From Allodiplogaster sudhausi (taxonomy: Eukaryota > Nematoda > Chromadorea > Rhabditida > Diplogasteridae): 64,000 nucleotides of DNA. The translations under genes were made by a program, and so were the position numbers. Where the stretch lies: the NCBI GenBank assembly GCA_945643635.1, contig CALZFC010000160.1:1-64000 (forward strand), given 5' to 3'. This document shows positions 53,853 through 64,000 of this stretch, one piece after another (positions within the stretch are counted from its first letter, which is position 1; each line of letters opens with the position of its first letter). The notes under the pieces were generated by a model. It made no database searches. It saw only the letters and a program-made list of their open reading frames with translations, and was not told the origin of the DNA.

Positions 53853-56316
53853 CGAATTGTATTTAAACGAACCGTCTTGACGAGATCTAACTATGCATAC
53901 CTTCACTAGTAGAATACCTATCATGACTTGGCCAGAACATGTCAAAATGTGATTTATCTAAAATTGACCATATCTTTTTTTGTCTAAAATTGACCATATC
54001 TTTTTTTCTAATGATTCAAAGTGGTCCGAATTGTATTTAAACGAACCGTCTTGACGAGATCTAACTATGCATACCTTCACTAGTAGAAGAATACCTATCA
54101 TGACTTGGCCAGAACATGTCAAAATGTGATTTTATCTAAAATTGACCATATCTTTTTTTTGTCTAAAATTGACCATATCTTTTTTTCTGATGATTCAAAG
54201 TGGTCCGAATTGTATTTAAACGAACCGTCTTGACGAGATCTAACTATGCATACCTTCACTAGTAGAATACCTATCATGACTTGGCCAGAACATGTCAAAA
54301 TGTGATTTATCTAAAATTGACCATATCTTTTTTTGTCTAAAATTGACCATATCTTTTTTTCTAATGATTCAAAGTGGTCCGAATTGTATTTAAACGAACC
54401 GTCTTGACGAGATCTAACTATGCATACCTTCACTAGTAGAATACCTATCACGACTTGGCCAGAACATGTCAAAATGTGAATTTGTCTAAAATTGACCATA
54501 TCTTTTTTTGTCTAACATTGACCATATCTTTTTTCTGATGATTCAAAGTGGTCCGAATTGTATTTAAACGAACCGTCTTGACGAGATCTAACTATGCATA
54601 CCTTCACTAGTAGAGAATACCTATCATGACTTGGCCAGAACATGTCAAAATGTGATTTTATCTAAAATTGACCATATCTTTTTTTTGTCTAAAATTGACC
54701 ATATCTTTTTTTCTGATGATTCAAAGTGGTCCGAATTGTATTTAAACGAACCGTCTTGACGAGATCTAACTATACATACCTTCACTAGTAGAATACCTAT
54801 CACGACTTGGCCAGAACATGTCAAAATGTGAATTTGTCTAAAATTGACCATATCTTTTTTTGTCTAACATTGACCATATCTTTTTTTCTGATGATTCAAA
54901 GTGGTCCGAATTGTATTTAAACGAACCGTCTTGACGAGATCTAACTATGCATACCTTCACTAGTAGAATACCTATCATGACTTGGCCAGAACATGTCAAA
55001 ATGTGAATTTGTCTAAAATTGACCATATCTTTTTTTGTCTAACATTGACCATATCTTTTTTTTCTAATGATTCAAAGTGGTCCGAATTGTATTTAAACGA
55101 ACCGTCTTGACGAGATCTAACTATGCATACCTTCACTAGTAGAATACCTATCATGACTTGGCCAGAACATGTCAAAATGTGATTTATCTAAAATTGACCA
55201 TATCTTTTTTTTGTCTAAAATTGACCATATCTTTTTTTCTAATGATTCAAAGTGGTCCGAATTGTATTTAAACGAACCGTCTTGACGAGATCTAACTATG
55301 CATACCTTCACTAGTAGAAGAATACCTATCATGACTTGGCCAGAACATGTCAAAATGTGATTTATCTAAAATTGACCATATCTTTTTTTTGTCTAAAATT
55401 GACCATATCTTTTTTTCTGATGATTCAAAGTGGTCCGAATTGTATTTAAACGAACCGTCTTGACGAGATCTAACTATGCATACCTTCACTAGTAGAATAC
55501 CTATCATGACTTGGCCAGAACATGTCAAAATGTGATTTATCTAAAATTGACCATATCTTTTTTTGTCTAAAATTGACCATATCTTTTTTTCTAATGATTC
55601 AAAGTGGTCCGAATTGTATTTAAACGAACCGTCTTGACGAGATCTAACTATGCATACCTTCACTAGTAGAAGAATACCTATCATGACTTGGCCAGAACAT
55701 GTCAAAATGTGATTTTATCTAAAATTGACCATATCTTTTTTTTGTCTAAAATTGACCATATCTTTTTTTCTGATGATTCAAAGTGGTCCGAATTGTATTT
55801 AAACGAACCGTCTTGACGAGATCTAACTATGCATACCTTCACTAGTAGAATACCTATCATGACTTGGCCAGAACATGTCAAAATGTGATTTATCTAAAAT
55901 TGACCATATCTTTTTTTGTCTAAAATTGACCATATCTTTTTTTCTAATGATTCAAAGTGGTCCGAATTGTATTTAAACGAACCGTCTTGACGAGATCTAA
56001 CTATGCATACCTTCACTAGTAGAATACCTATCACGACTTGGCCAGAACATGTCAAAATGTGAATTTGTCTAAAATTGACCATATCTTTTTTTGTCTAACA
56101 TTGACCATATCTTTTTTTCTGATGATTCAAAGTGGTCCGAATTGTATTTAAACGAACCGTCTTGACGAGATCTAACTATGCATACCTTCACTAGTAGAAG
56201 AATACCTATCATGACTTGGCCAGAACATGTCAAAATGTGATTTTATCTAAAATTGACCATATCTTTTTTTTGTCTAAAATTGACCATATCTTTTTTTCTG
56301 ATGATTCAAAGTGGTC
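53853..56316. repeat. Satellite block holding an offset 7-monomer duplication
   Basis: Fourteen monomers with no gene. The seven monomers at 53500-54731 correspond in order to those at 55083-56316, an offset of 1583 bp (nine monomers): type 3 with an 8-base T tract, +AGA, type 3 with CTAATG, +AGA type 1, type 3, CACGAC type 2, then type 1 with an insertion (AGAGAAT in one, AGAAGAAT in the other). The copy at 53500 overlaps the end of the 8-monomer unit before it, so the two periods are superimposed. Confidence 0.7.
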
Positions 56317-57706
56317 CGAATTGTATTTAAACGAACCGTCTTGACGAGATCTAACTATGCATACCTTCACTAGTAGAATACCTATCATGACTTGGCCAGA
56401 ACATTTCAAAATGTGATTTATCTAAAATTGACCATATCTTTTTTTCTAATGATTCAAAGTGGTCCGAATTGTATTTAAACGAACCGTCTTGACGAGATCT
56501 AACTATGCATACCTTCACTAGTAGAAGAATACCTATCATGACTTGGCCAGAACATGTCAAAATGTGATTTTATCTAAAATTGACCATATCTTTTTTTTGT
56601 CTAAAATTGACCATATCTTTTTTTCTGATGATTCAAAGTGGTCCGAATTGTATTTAAACGAACCGTCTTGACGAGATCTAACTATGCATACCTTCACTAG
56701 TAGAATACCTATCACGACTTGGCCAGAACATGTCAAAATGTGATTTTATCTAAAATTGACCATATCTTTTTTTTGTCTAAAATTGACCATATCTTTTTTT
56801 CTGATGATTCAAAGTGGTCCGAATTGTATTTAAACGAACCGTCTTGACGAGATCTAACTATGCATACCTTCACTAGTAGAAGAATACCTATCATGACTTG
56901 GCCAGAACATGTCAAAATGTGATTTTATCTAAAATTGACCATATCTTTTTTTGTCTAAAATTGACCATATCTTTTTTTCTGATGATTCAAAGTGGTCCGA
57001 ATTGTATTTAAACGAACCGTCTTGACGAGATCTAACTATGCATACCTTCACTAGTAGAGAATACCTATCACGACTTGGCCAGAACATGTCAAAATGTGAA
57101 TTTGTCTAAAATTGACCATATTTTTTTTTGTCTAACATTGACCATATCTTTTTTTTCTAATGATTCAAAGTGGTCCGAATTGTATTTAAACGAACCGTCT
57201 TGACGAGATCTAACTATGCATACCTTCACTAGTAGAATACCTATCACGACTTGGCCAGAACATGTCAAAATGTGAATTTGTCTAAAATTGACCATATCTT
57301 TTTTTGTCTAAAATTGACCATATCTTTTTTTTCTAATGATTCAAAGTGGTCCGAATTGTATTTAAACGAACCGTCTTGACGAGATCTAACTATGCATACC
57401 TTCACTAGTAGAATACCTATCACGACTTGGCCAGAACATGTCAAAATGTGATTTTATCTAAAATTGACCATATCTTTTTTTTGTCTAAAATTGACCATAT
57501 CTTTTTTTCTGATGATTCAAAGTGGTCCGAATTGTATTTAAACGAACCGTCTTGACGAGATCTAACTATGCATACCTTCACTAGTAGAAGAATACCTATC
57601 ATGACTTGGCCAGAACATGTCAAAATGTGATTTTATCTAAAATTGACCATATCTTTTTTTTGTCTAAAATTGACCATATCTTTTTTTCTGATGATTCAAA
57701 GTGGTC
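56317..57706. repeat. 8-monomer HOR unit (1390 bp)
   Basis: It opens with a 148 bp ACATTTC monomer (56317-56464) and follows the order of 51076-52465, including +AGA monomers, an AGTAGAGAAT type 2 near 57056, and CACGAC then +AGA type 1 at the end. The type 2 monomer after the insertion carries ATGCAT instead of ATACAT. The length equals the first unit exactly. Confidence 0.82.
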
Positions 57707-59090
57707 CGAATTGTATTTAAACGAACCGTCTTGACGAGATCTAACTATGCATACCTTCACTAGTAGAATACCTATCATGACTTGGCCAGAACATTTCAAA
57801 ATGTGATTTATCTAAAATTGACCATATCTTTTTTTCTAATGATTCAAAGTGGTCCGAATTGTATTTAAACGAACCGTCTTGACGAGATCTAACTATGCAT
57901 ACCTTCACTAGTAGAAGAATACCTATCATGACTTGGCCAGAACATGTCAAAATGTGATTTTATCTAAAATTGACCATATCTTTTTTTTGTCTAAAATTGA
58001 CCATATCTTTTTTTCTGATGATTCAAAGTGGTCCGAATTGTATTTAAACGAACCGTCTTGACGAGATCTAACTATGCATACCTTCACTAGTAGAATACCT
58101 ATCATGACTTGGCCAGAACATGTCAAAATGTGATTTTATCTAAAATTGACCATATCTTTTTTTTGTCTAAAATTGACCATATCTTTTTTTCTGATGATTC
58201 AAAGTGGTCCGAATTGTATTTAAACGAACCGTCTTGACGAGATCTAACTATGCATACCTTCACTAGTAGAAGAATACCTATCATGACTTGGCCAGAACAT
58301 GTCAAAATGTGATTTTATCTAAAATTGACCATATCTTTTTTTTGTCTAAAATTGACCATATCTTTTTTTCTGATGATTCAAAGTGGTCCGAATTGTATTT
58401 AAACGAACCGTCTTGACGAGATCTAACTATGCATACCTTCACTAGTAGAAATACCTATCACGACTTGGCCAGAACATGTCAAAATGTGAATTTGTCTAAA
58501 ATTGACCATATTTTTTTTTGTCTAACATTGACCATATCTTTTTTTTCTGATGATTCAAAGTGGTCCGAATTGTATTTAAACGAACCGTCTTGACGAGATC
58601 TAACTATACATACCTTCACTAGTAGAATACCTATCACGACTTGGCCAGAACATGTCAAAATGTGAATTTGTCTAAAATTGACCATATCTTTTTTTTGTCT
58701 AACATTGACCATATCTTTTTTTCTGATGATTCAAAGTGGTCCGAATTGTATTTAAACGAACCGTCTTGACGAGATCTAACTATGCATACCTTCACTAGTA
58801 GAATACCTATCATGACTTGGCCAGAACATGTCAAAATGTGATTTGTCTAAAATTGACCATATCTTTTTTTTGTCTAACATTGACCATATCTTTTTTTCTA
58901 ATGATTCAAAGTGGTCCGAATTGTATTTAAACGAACCGTCTTGACGAGATCTAACTATGCATACCTTCACTAGTAGAATACCTATCATGACTTGGCCAGA
59001 ACATGTCAAAATGTGATTTATCTAAAATTGACCATATCTTTTTTTGTCTAAAATTGACCATATCTTTTTTTCTAATGATTCAAAGTGGTC
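57707..59090. repeat. 8-monomer HOR unit (1384 bp)
   Basis: It opens with a 148 bp ACATTTC monomer (57707-57854). The insertion-marked type 2 has AGTAGAAATAC near 58448 instead of AGTAGAGAATAC, and an ATACAT type 2 follows near 58610. The third monomer is CATGAC rather than CACGAC, and the last two are CATGAC GATTTGTC and GATTTATC forms, resembling the end of 52466-53852 more than that of 56317-57706. Confidence 0.78.
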
Positions 59091-60150
59091 CGAATTGTAT
59101 TTAAACGAACCGTCTTGACGAGATCTAACTATGCATACCTTCACTAGTAGAAGAATACCTATCATGACTTGGCCAGAACATGTCAAAATGTGATTTTATC
59201 TAAAATTGACCATATCTTTTTTTTGTCTAAAATTGACCATATCTTTTTTTCTGATGATTCAAAGTGGTCCGAATTGTATTTAAACGAACCGTCTTGACGA
59301 GATCTAACTATGCATACCTTCACTAGTAGAATACCTATCATGACTTGGCCAGAACATGTCAAAATGTGAATTTGTCTAAAATTGACCATATCTTTTTTTG
59401 TCTAACATTGACCATATCTTTTTTTTCTAATGATTCAAAGTGGTCCGAATTGTATTTAAACGAACCGTCTTGACGAGATCTAACTATGCATACCTTCACT
59501 AGTAGAATACCTATCATGACTTGGCCAGAACATGTCAAAATGTGATTTATCTAAAATTGACCATATCTTTTTTTGTCTAAAATTGACCATATCTTTTTTT
59601 CTAATGATTCAAAGTGGTCCGAATTGTATTTAAACGAACCGTCTTGACGAGATCTAACTATGCATACCTTCACTAGTAGAAGAATACCTATCATGACTTG
59701 GCCAGAACATGTCAAAATGTGATTTTATCTAAAATTGACCATATCTTTTTTTTGTCTAAAATTGACCATATCTTTTTTTCTGATGATTCAAAGTGGTCCG
59801 AATTGTATTTAAACGAACCGTCTTGACGAGATCTAACTATGCATACCTTCACTAGTAGAATACCTATCATGACTTGGCCAGAACATGTCAAAATGTGAAT
59901 TTGTCTAAAATTGACCATATCTTTTTTTGTCTAACATTGACCATATCTTTTTTTTCTAATGATTCAAAGTGGTCCGAATTGTATTTAAACGAACCGTCTT
60001 GACGAGATCTAACTATGCATACCTTCACTAGTAGAATACCTATCACGACTTGGCCAGAACATGTCAAAATGTGATTTTATCTAAAATTGACCATATCTTT
60101 TTTTTGTCTAAAATTGACCATATCTTTTTTTCTGATGATTCAAAGTGGTC
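59091..60150. repeat. Two trimer-like units with hybrid monomers
   Basis: Six monomers. The first three (+AGA type 1, CATGAC GAATTTGTC hybrid, type 3) span 529 bp, and the next begin with the same +AGA type 1 and CATGAC GAATTTGTC hybrid. The hybrids combine the first half of type 1 or 3 with the second half of type 2, a sign of exchange within monomers. No gene is present. Confidence 0.68.
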
Positions 60151-61562
60151 CGAATTGTATTTAAACGAACCGTCTTGACGAGATCTAACTATGCATACCT
60201 TCACTAGTAGAAGAATACCTATCATGACTTGGCCAGAACATGTCAAAATGTGATTTTATCTAAAATTGACCATATCTTTTTTTTGTCTAAAATTGACCAT
60301 ATCTTTTTTTCTGATGATTCAAAGTGGTCCTAATTGTATTTAAACGAACCGTCTTGACGAGATCTAACTATGCATACCTTCACTAGTAGAGAATACCTAT
60401 CACGACTTGGCCAGAACATGTCAAAATGTGAATTTGTCTAAAATTGACCATATTTTTTTTTGTCTAACATTGACCATATCTTTTTTTTCTAATGATTCAA
60501 AGTGGTCCGAATTGTATTTAAACGAACCGTCTTGACGAGATCTAACTATAATACCTTCACTAGTAGAATACCTATCACGACTTGGCCAGAACATGTCAAA
60601 ATGTGAATTTGTCTAAAATTGACCATATCTTTTTTTTGTCTAACATTGACCATATCTTTTTTTCTAATGATTCAAAGTGGTCCGAATTGTATTTAAACGA
60701 ACCGTCTTGACGAGATCTAACTATGCATACCTTCACTAGTAGAATACCTATCATGACTTGGCCAGAACATGTCAAAATGTGATTTATCTAAAATTGACCA
60801 TATCTTTTTTTGTCTAAAATTGACCATATCTTTTTTTCTAATGATTCAAAGTGGTCCGAATTGTATTTAAACGAACCGTCTTGACGAGATCTAACTATGC
60901 ATACCTTCACTAGTAGAAGAATACCTATCATGACTTGGCCAGAACATGTCAAAATGTGATTTTATCTAAAATTGACCATATCTTTTTTTTGTCTAAAATT
61001 GACCATATCTTTTTTTCTGATGATTCAAAGTGGTCCGAATTGTATTTAAACGAACCGTCTTGACGAGATCTAACTATGCATACCTTCACTAGTAGAATAC
61101 CTATCATGACTTGGCCAGAACATGTCAAAATGTGATTTATCTAAAATTGACCATATCTTTTTTTTGTCTAAAATTGACCATATCTTTTTTTCTGATGATT
61201 CAAAGTGGTCCGAATTGTATTTAAACGAACCGTCTTGACGAGATCTAACTATGCATACCTTCACTAGTAGAATACCTATCATGACTTGGCCAGAACATGT
61301 CAAAATGTGAATTTGTCTAAAATTGACCATATCTTTTTTTGTCTAACATTGACCATATCTTTTTTTTCTGATGATTCAAAGTGGTCCGAATTGTATTTAA
61401 ACGAACCGTCTTGACGAGATCTAACTATGCATACCTTCACTAGTAGAATACCTATCACGACTTGGCCAGAACATGTCAAAATGTGATTTTATCTAAAATT
61501 GACCATATCTTTTTTTTGTCTAAAATTGACCATATCTTTTTTTCTGATGATTCAAAGTGGTC
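60151..61562. repeat. 8-monomer HOR unit without a short monomer (1412 bp)
   Basis: The order is +AGA type 1, AGTAGAGAAT type 2, an ATAATACC type 2 near 60549, type 3, +AGA type 1, a full-length type 3 with an 8-base T tract, a CATGAC GAATTTGTC hybrid and CACGAC type 1. It aligns with the next unit when the 148 bp monomer there is placed opposite the full-length type 3. The second monomer (60330) carries the CTAATT start, otherwise absent since about 26.5 kb. Confidence 0.75.
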
Positions 61563-62951
61563 CGAATTGTATTTAAACGAACCGTCTTGACGAGATCTAA
61601 CTATGCATACCTTCACTAGTAGAAGAATACCTATCATGACTTGGCCAGAACATGTCAAAATGTGATTTTATCTAAAATTGACCATATCTTTTTTTTGTCT
61701 AAAATTGACCATATCTTTTTTTCTGATGATTCAAAGTGGTCCGAATTGTATTTAAACGAACCGTCTTGACGAGATCTAACTATGCATACCTTCACTAGTA
61801 GTAGAATACCTATCACGACTTGGCCAGAACATGTCAAAATGTGAATTTGTCTAAAATTGACCATATTTTTTTTTGTCTAACATTGACCATATCTTTTTTT
61901 CTAATGATTCAAAGTGGTCCGAATTGTATTTAAACGAACCGTCTTGACGAGATCTAACTATGCATACCTTCACTAGTAGAATACCTATCACGACTTGGCC
62001 AGAACATGTCAAAATGTGAATTTGTCTAAAATTGACCATATCTTTTTTTTGTCTAACATTGACCATATCTTTTTTTCTAATGATTCAAAGTGGTCCGAAT
62101 TGTATTTAAACGAACCGTCTTGACGAGATCTAACTATGCATACCTTCACTAGTAGAATACCTATCATGACTTGGCCAGAACATGTCAAAATGTGATTTAT
62201 CTAAAATTGACCATATCTTTTTTTGTCTAAAATTGACCATATCTTTTTTTCTAATGATTCAAAGTGGTCCGAATTGTATTTAAACGAACCGTCTTGACGA
62301 GATCTAACTATGCATACCTTCACTAGTAGAAGAATACCTATCATGACTTGGCCAGAACATGTCAAAATGTGATTTTATCTAAAATTGACCATATCTTTTT
62401 TTTGTCTAAAATTGACCATATCTTTTTTTCTGATGATTCAAAGTGGTCCGAATTGTATTTAAACGAACCGTCTTGACGAGATCTAACTATGCATACCTTC
62501 ACTAGTAGAATACCTATCATGACTTGGCCAGAACATTTCAAAATGTGATTTATCTAAAATTGACCATATCTTTTTTTCTAATGATTCAAAGTGGTCCGAA
62601 TTGTATTTAAACGAACCGTCTTGACGAGATCTAACTATGCATACCTTCACTAGTAGAAGAATACCTATCATGACTTGGCCAGAACATGTCAAAATGTGAT
62701 TTTATCTAAAATTGACCATATCTTTTTTTTGTCTAAAATTGACCATATCTTTTTTTCTGATGATTCAAAGTGGTCCGAATTGTATTTAAACGAACCGTCT
62801 TGACGAGATCTAACTATGCATACCTTCACTAGTAGAATACCTATCACGACTTGGCCAGAACATGTCAAAATGTGATTTTATCTAAAATTGACCATATCTT
62901 TTTTTTGTCTAAAATTGACCATATCTTTTTTTCTGATGATTCAAAGTGGTC
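61563..62951. repeat. 8-monomer HOR unit with a 148 bp monomer (1389 bp)
   Basis: The order matches 60151-61562: +AGA type 1, insertion-marked type 2 (here AGTAGTAGAAT near 61798), type 2, type 3 with CTAATG, +AGA type 1, the 148 bp ACATTTC monomer (62449-62596), +AGA type 1 and CACGAC type 1. Replacing the full-length type 3 with the short monomer explains most of the length difference from the previous unit. Confidence 0.78.
62449..62596 (+). repeat. Short 148 bp monomer with one sub-repeat
   Basis: Last of the eight 148 bp monomers found. It has one TTGACCATATC unit, ACATTTC and CTAATG, and is followed by a +AGA type 1 monomer as in the other 8-monomer units. Confidence 0.9.
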
Positions 62952-64000
62952 CGAATTGTATTTAAACGAACCGTCTTGACGAGATCTAACTATGCATACC
63001 TTCACTAGTAGAAGAATACCTATCATGACTTGGCCAGAACATGTCAAAATGTGATTTTATCTAAAATTGACCATATCTTTTTTTTGTCTAAAATTGACCA
63101 TATCTTTTTTTCTGATGATTCAAAGTGGTCCGAATTGTATTTAAACGAACCGTCTTGACGAGATCTAACTATGCATACCTTCACTAGTAGTAGAATACCT
63201 ATCACGACTTGGCCAGAACATGTCAAAATGTGAATTTATCTAAAATTGACCATATCTTTTTTTGTCTAACATTGACCATATCTTTTTTCTGATGATTCAA
63301 AGTGGTCCGAATTGTATTTAAACGAACCGTCTTGACGAGATCTAACTATACATACCTTCACTAGTAGAATACCTATCACGACTTGGCCAGAACATGTCAA
63401 AATGTGAATTTGTCTAAAATTGACCATATCTTTTTTTTGTCTAACATTGACCATATCTTTTTTTCTAATGATTCAAAGTGGTCCGAATTGTATTTAAACG
63501 AACCGTCTTGACGAGATCTAACTATGCATACCTTCACTAGTAGAATACCTATCATGACTTGGCCAGAACATGTCAAAATGTGATTTATCTAAAATTGACC
63601 ATATCTTTTTTTTGTCTAAAATTGACCATATCTTTTTTTCTAATGATTCAAAGTGGTCCGAATTGTATTTAAACGAACCGTCTTGACGAGATCTAACTAT
63701 GCATACCTTCACTAGTAGAAGAATACCTATCATGACTTGGCCAGAACATGTCAAAATGTGATTTTATCTAAAATTGACCATATCTTTTTTTGTCTAAAAT
63801 TGACCATATCTTTTTTTCTGATGATTCAAAGTGGTCCGAATTGTATTTAAACGAACCGTCTTGACGAGATCTAACTATGCATACCTTCACTAGTAGAATA
63901 CCTATCATGACTTGGCCAGAACATGTCAAAATGTGATTTATCTAAAATTGACCATATCTTTTTTTGTCTAAAATTGACCATATCTTTTTTTCTAATGATT
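62952..64000. repeat. Start of a further 8-monomer unit, cut by the window end
   Basis: It begins with +AGA type 1, an AGTAGTAGAAT type 2 near 63186 (the same insertion as in the previous unit), an ATACAT type 2, type 3 with CTAATG, +AGA type 1, and an incomplete type 3 that starts at 63837 and stops after CTAATGATT at base 64000. The array continues beyond the window. Confidence 0.75.

Larger units (their letters stand above)
1..64000. repeat. Satellite DNA array, ~176 bp monomer, fills the window
   Basis: A monomer beginning CGAATTGTATTTAAACGAAC and ending GATTCAAAGTGGTC recurs every 174-179 bp from base 1 to base 64000, always in the same orientation, giving roughly 364 copies. Most neighbours differ by only a few substitutions or by one or two bases in T tracts. 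Monomer GC is about 32% (57 of 176 bases in the copy at 24238-24413). No gene, RNA gene, transposon or unique spacer interrupts it, so every gene-free stretch holds this repeat. The nucleosome-like period and uniform orientation are typical of eukaryotic centromeric or pericentromeric satellites; that location is inference. I do not recognise the family. Both array ends lie outside the window. Confidence 0.98.

Noticed and set aside
45292..55528. An exact 10000 bp offset between matching open frames at 45292 and 55292
   Set aside because: Only about three monomers correspond around these points before the orders diverge; with few monomer types such short matches arise easily, so I do not claim a 10 kb unit.
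1..64000. CRISPR array
   Set aside because: The repeats are head-to-tail with no unique spacers, and the 26-27 bp sub-repeats are directly adjacent. Period and composition fit satellite DNA.
1..64000. Naming the family or species from the monomer
   Set aside because: The sequence does not match the Arabidopsis CEN180-type satellite as I remember it, and I have no search tool; any species name would be a guess.

Overview
The whole 64 kb window is one uninterrupted satellite DNA array. A monomer of about 176 bp (about 32% GC) repeats head-to-tail in one orientation from the first base to the last, roughly 364 times. The window opens and closes inside the array, so both array ends lie outside it. 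I found no protein-coding gene, RNA gene, transposon insertion, inversion or unique-sequence island. Every open reading frame traces back to the same few monomer frames; 176 is not a multiple of 3, so longer frames appear only where monomer length variants happen to keep phase.

The period (one nucleosome plus linker), AT-richness, homogeneity and higher-order structure point to a eukaryotic centromeric, pericentromeric or other heterochromatic satellite. A plant is plausible, but I do not recognise the family and the sequence does not name the organism. Each monomer has two halves. The first (about 100 bp) is packed with short palindromes: TTTAAA, CGTC-TT-GACG, AGATCT, ATGCAT, ACTAGT, TCATGA/TCACGA, TGGCCA and ACATGT. 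The second is normally two copies of a 26-27 bp sub-repeat, (A/G)TCTAAAATTGACCATATC plus a 7-8 base T tract, followed by CTRATGATTCAAAGTGGTC.

Three main monomer types recur. Type 1 has GATTTTATC and a TAAAATT second subunit. Type 2 has CACGAC, GAATTTGTC and a TAACATT second subunit. Type 3 has CATGAC and GATTTATC. Their order makes higher-order repeats (HORs) whose period changes along the window: divergent and indel-rich (1-5121); about 700 bp tetramers plus a duplicated 1258 bp block (5122-14018); a short dimer block (14546-15778) in a mixed zone; trimers of about 526 bp (23710-31079); a type 1/type 3 mixture (31080-44197); two adjacent 16-monomer units of 2823 and 2824 bp (44198-49844); and 8-monomer units of about 1390 bp through 51-64 kb, several starting with a distinctive 148 bp monomer.

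The best candidates for something undescribed are the succession of HOR periods in one array, the spatial separation of monomers with three sub-repeats (3-18 kb) from those with one (20-63 kb), and the dense short dyads of the first half-monomer. All coordinates and variant calls were read by eye; no alignment or database search was run.
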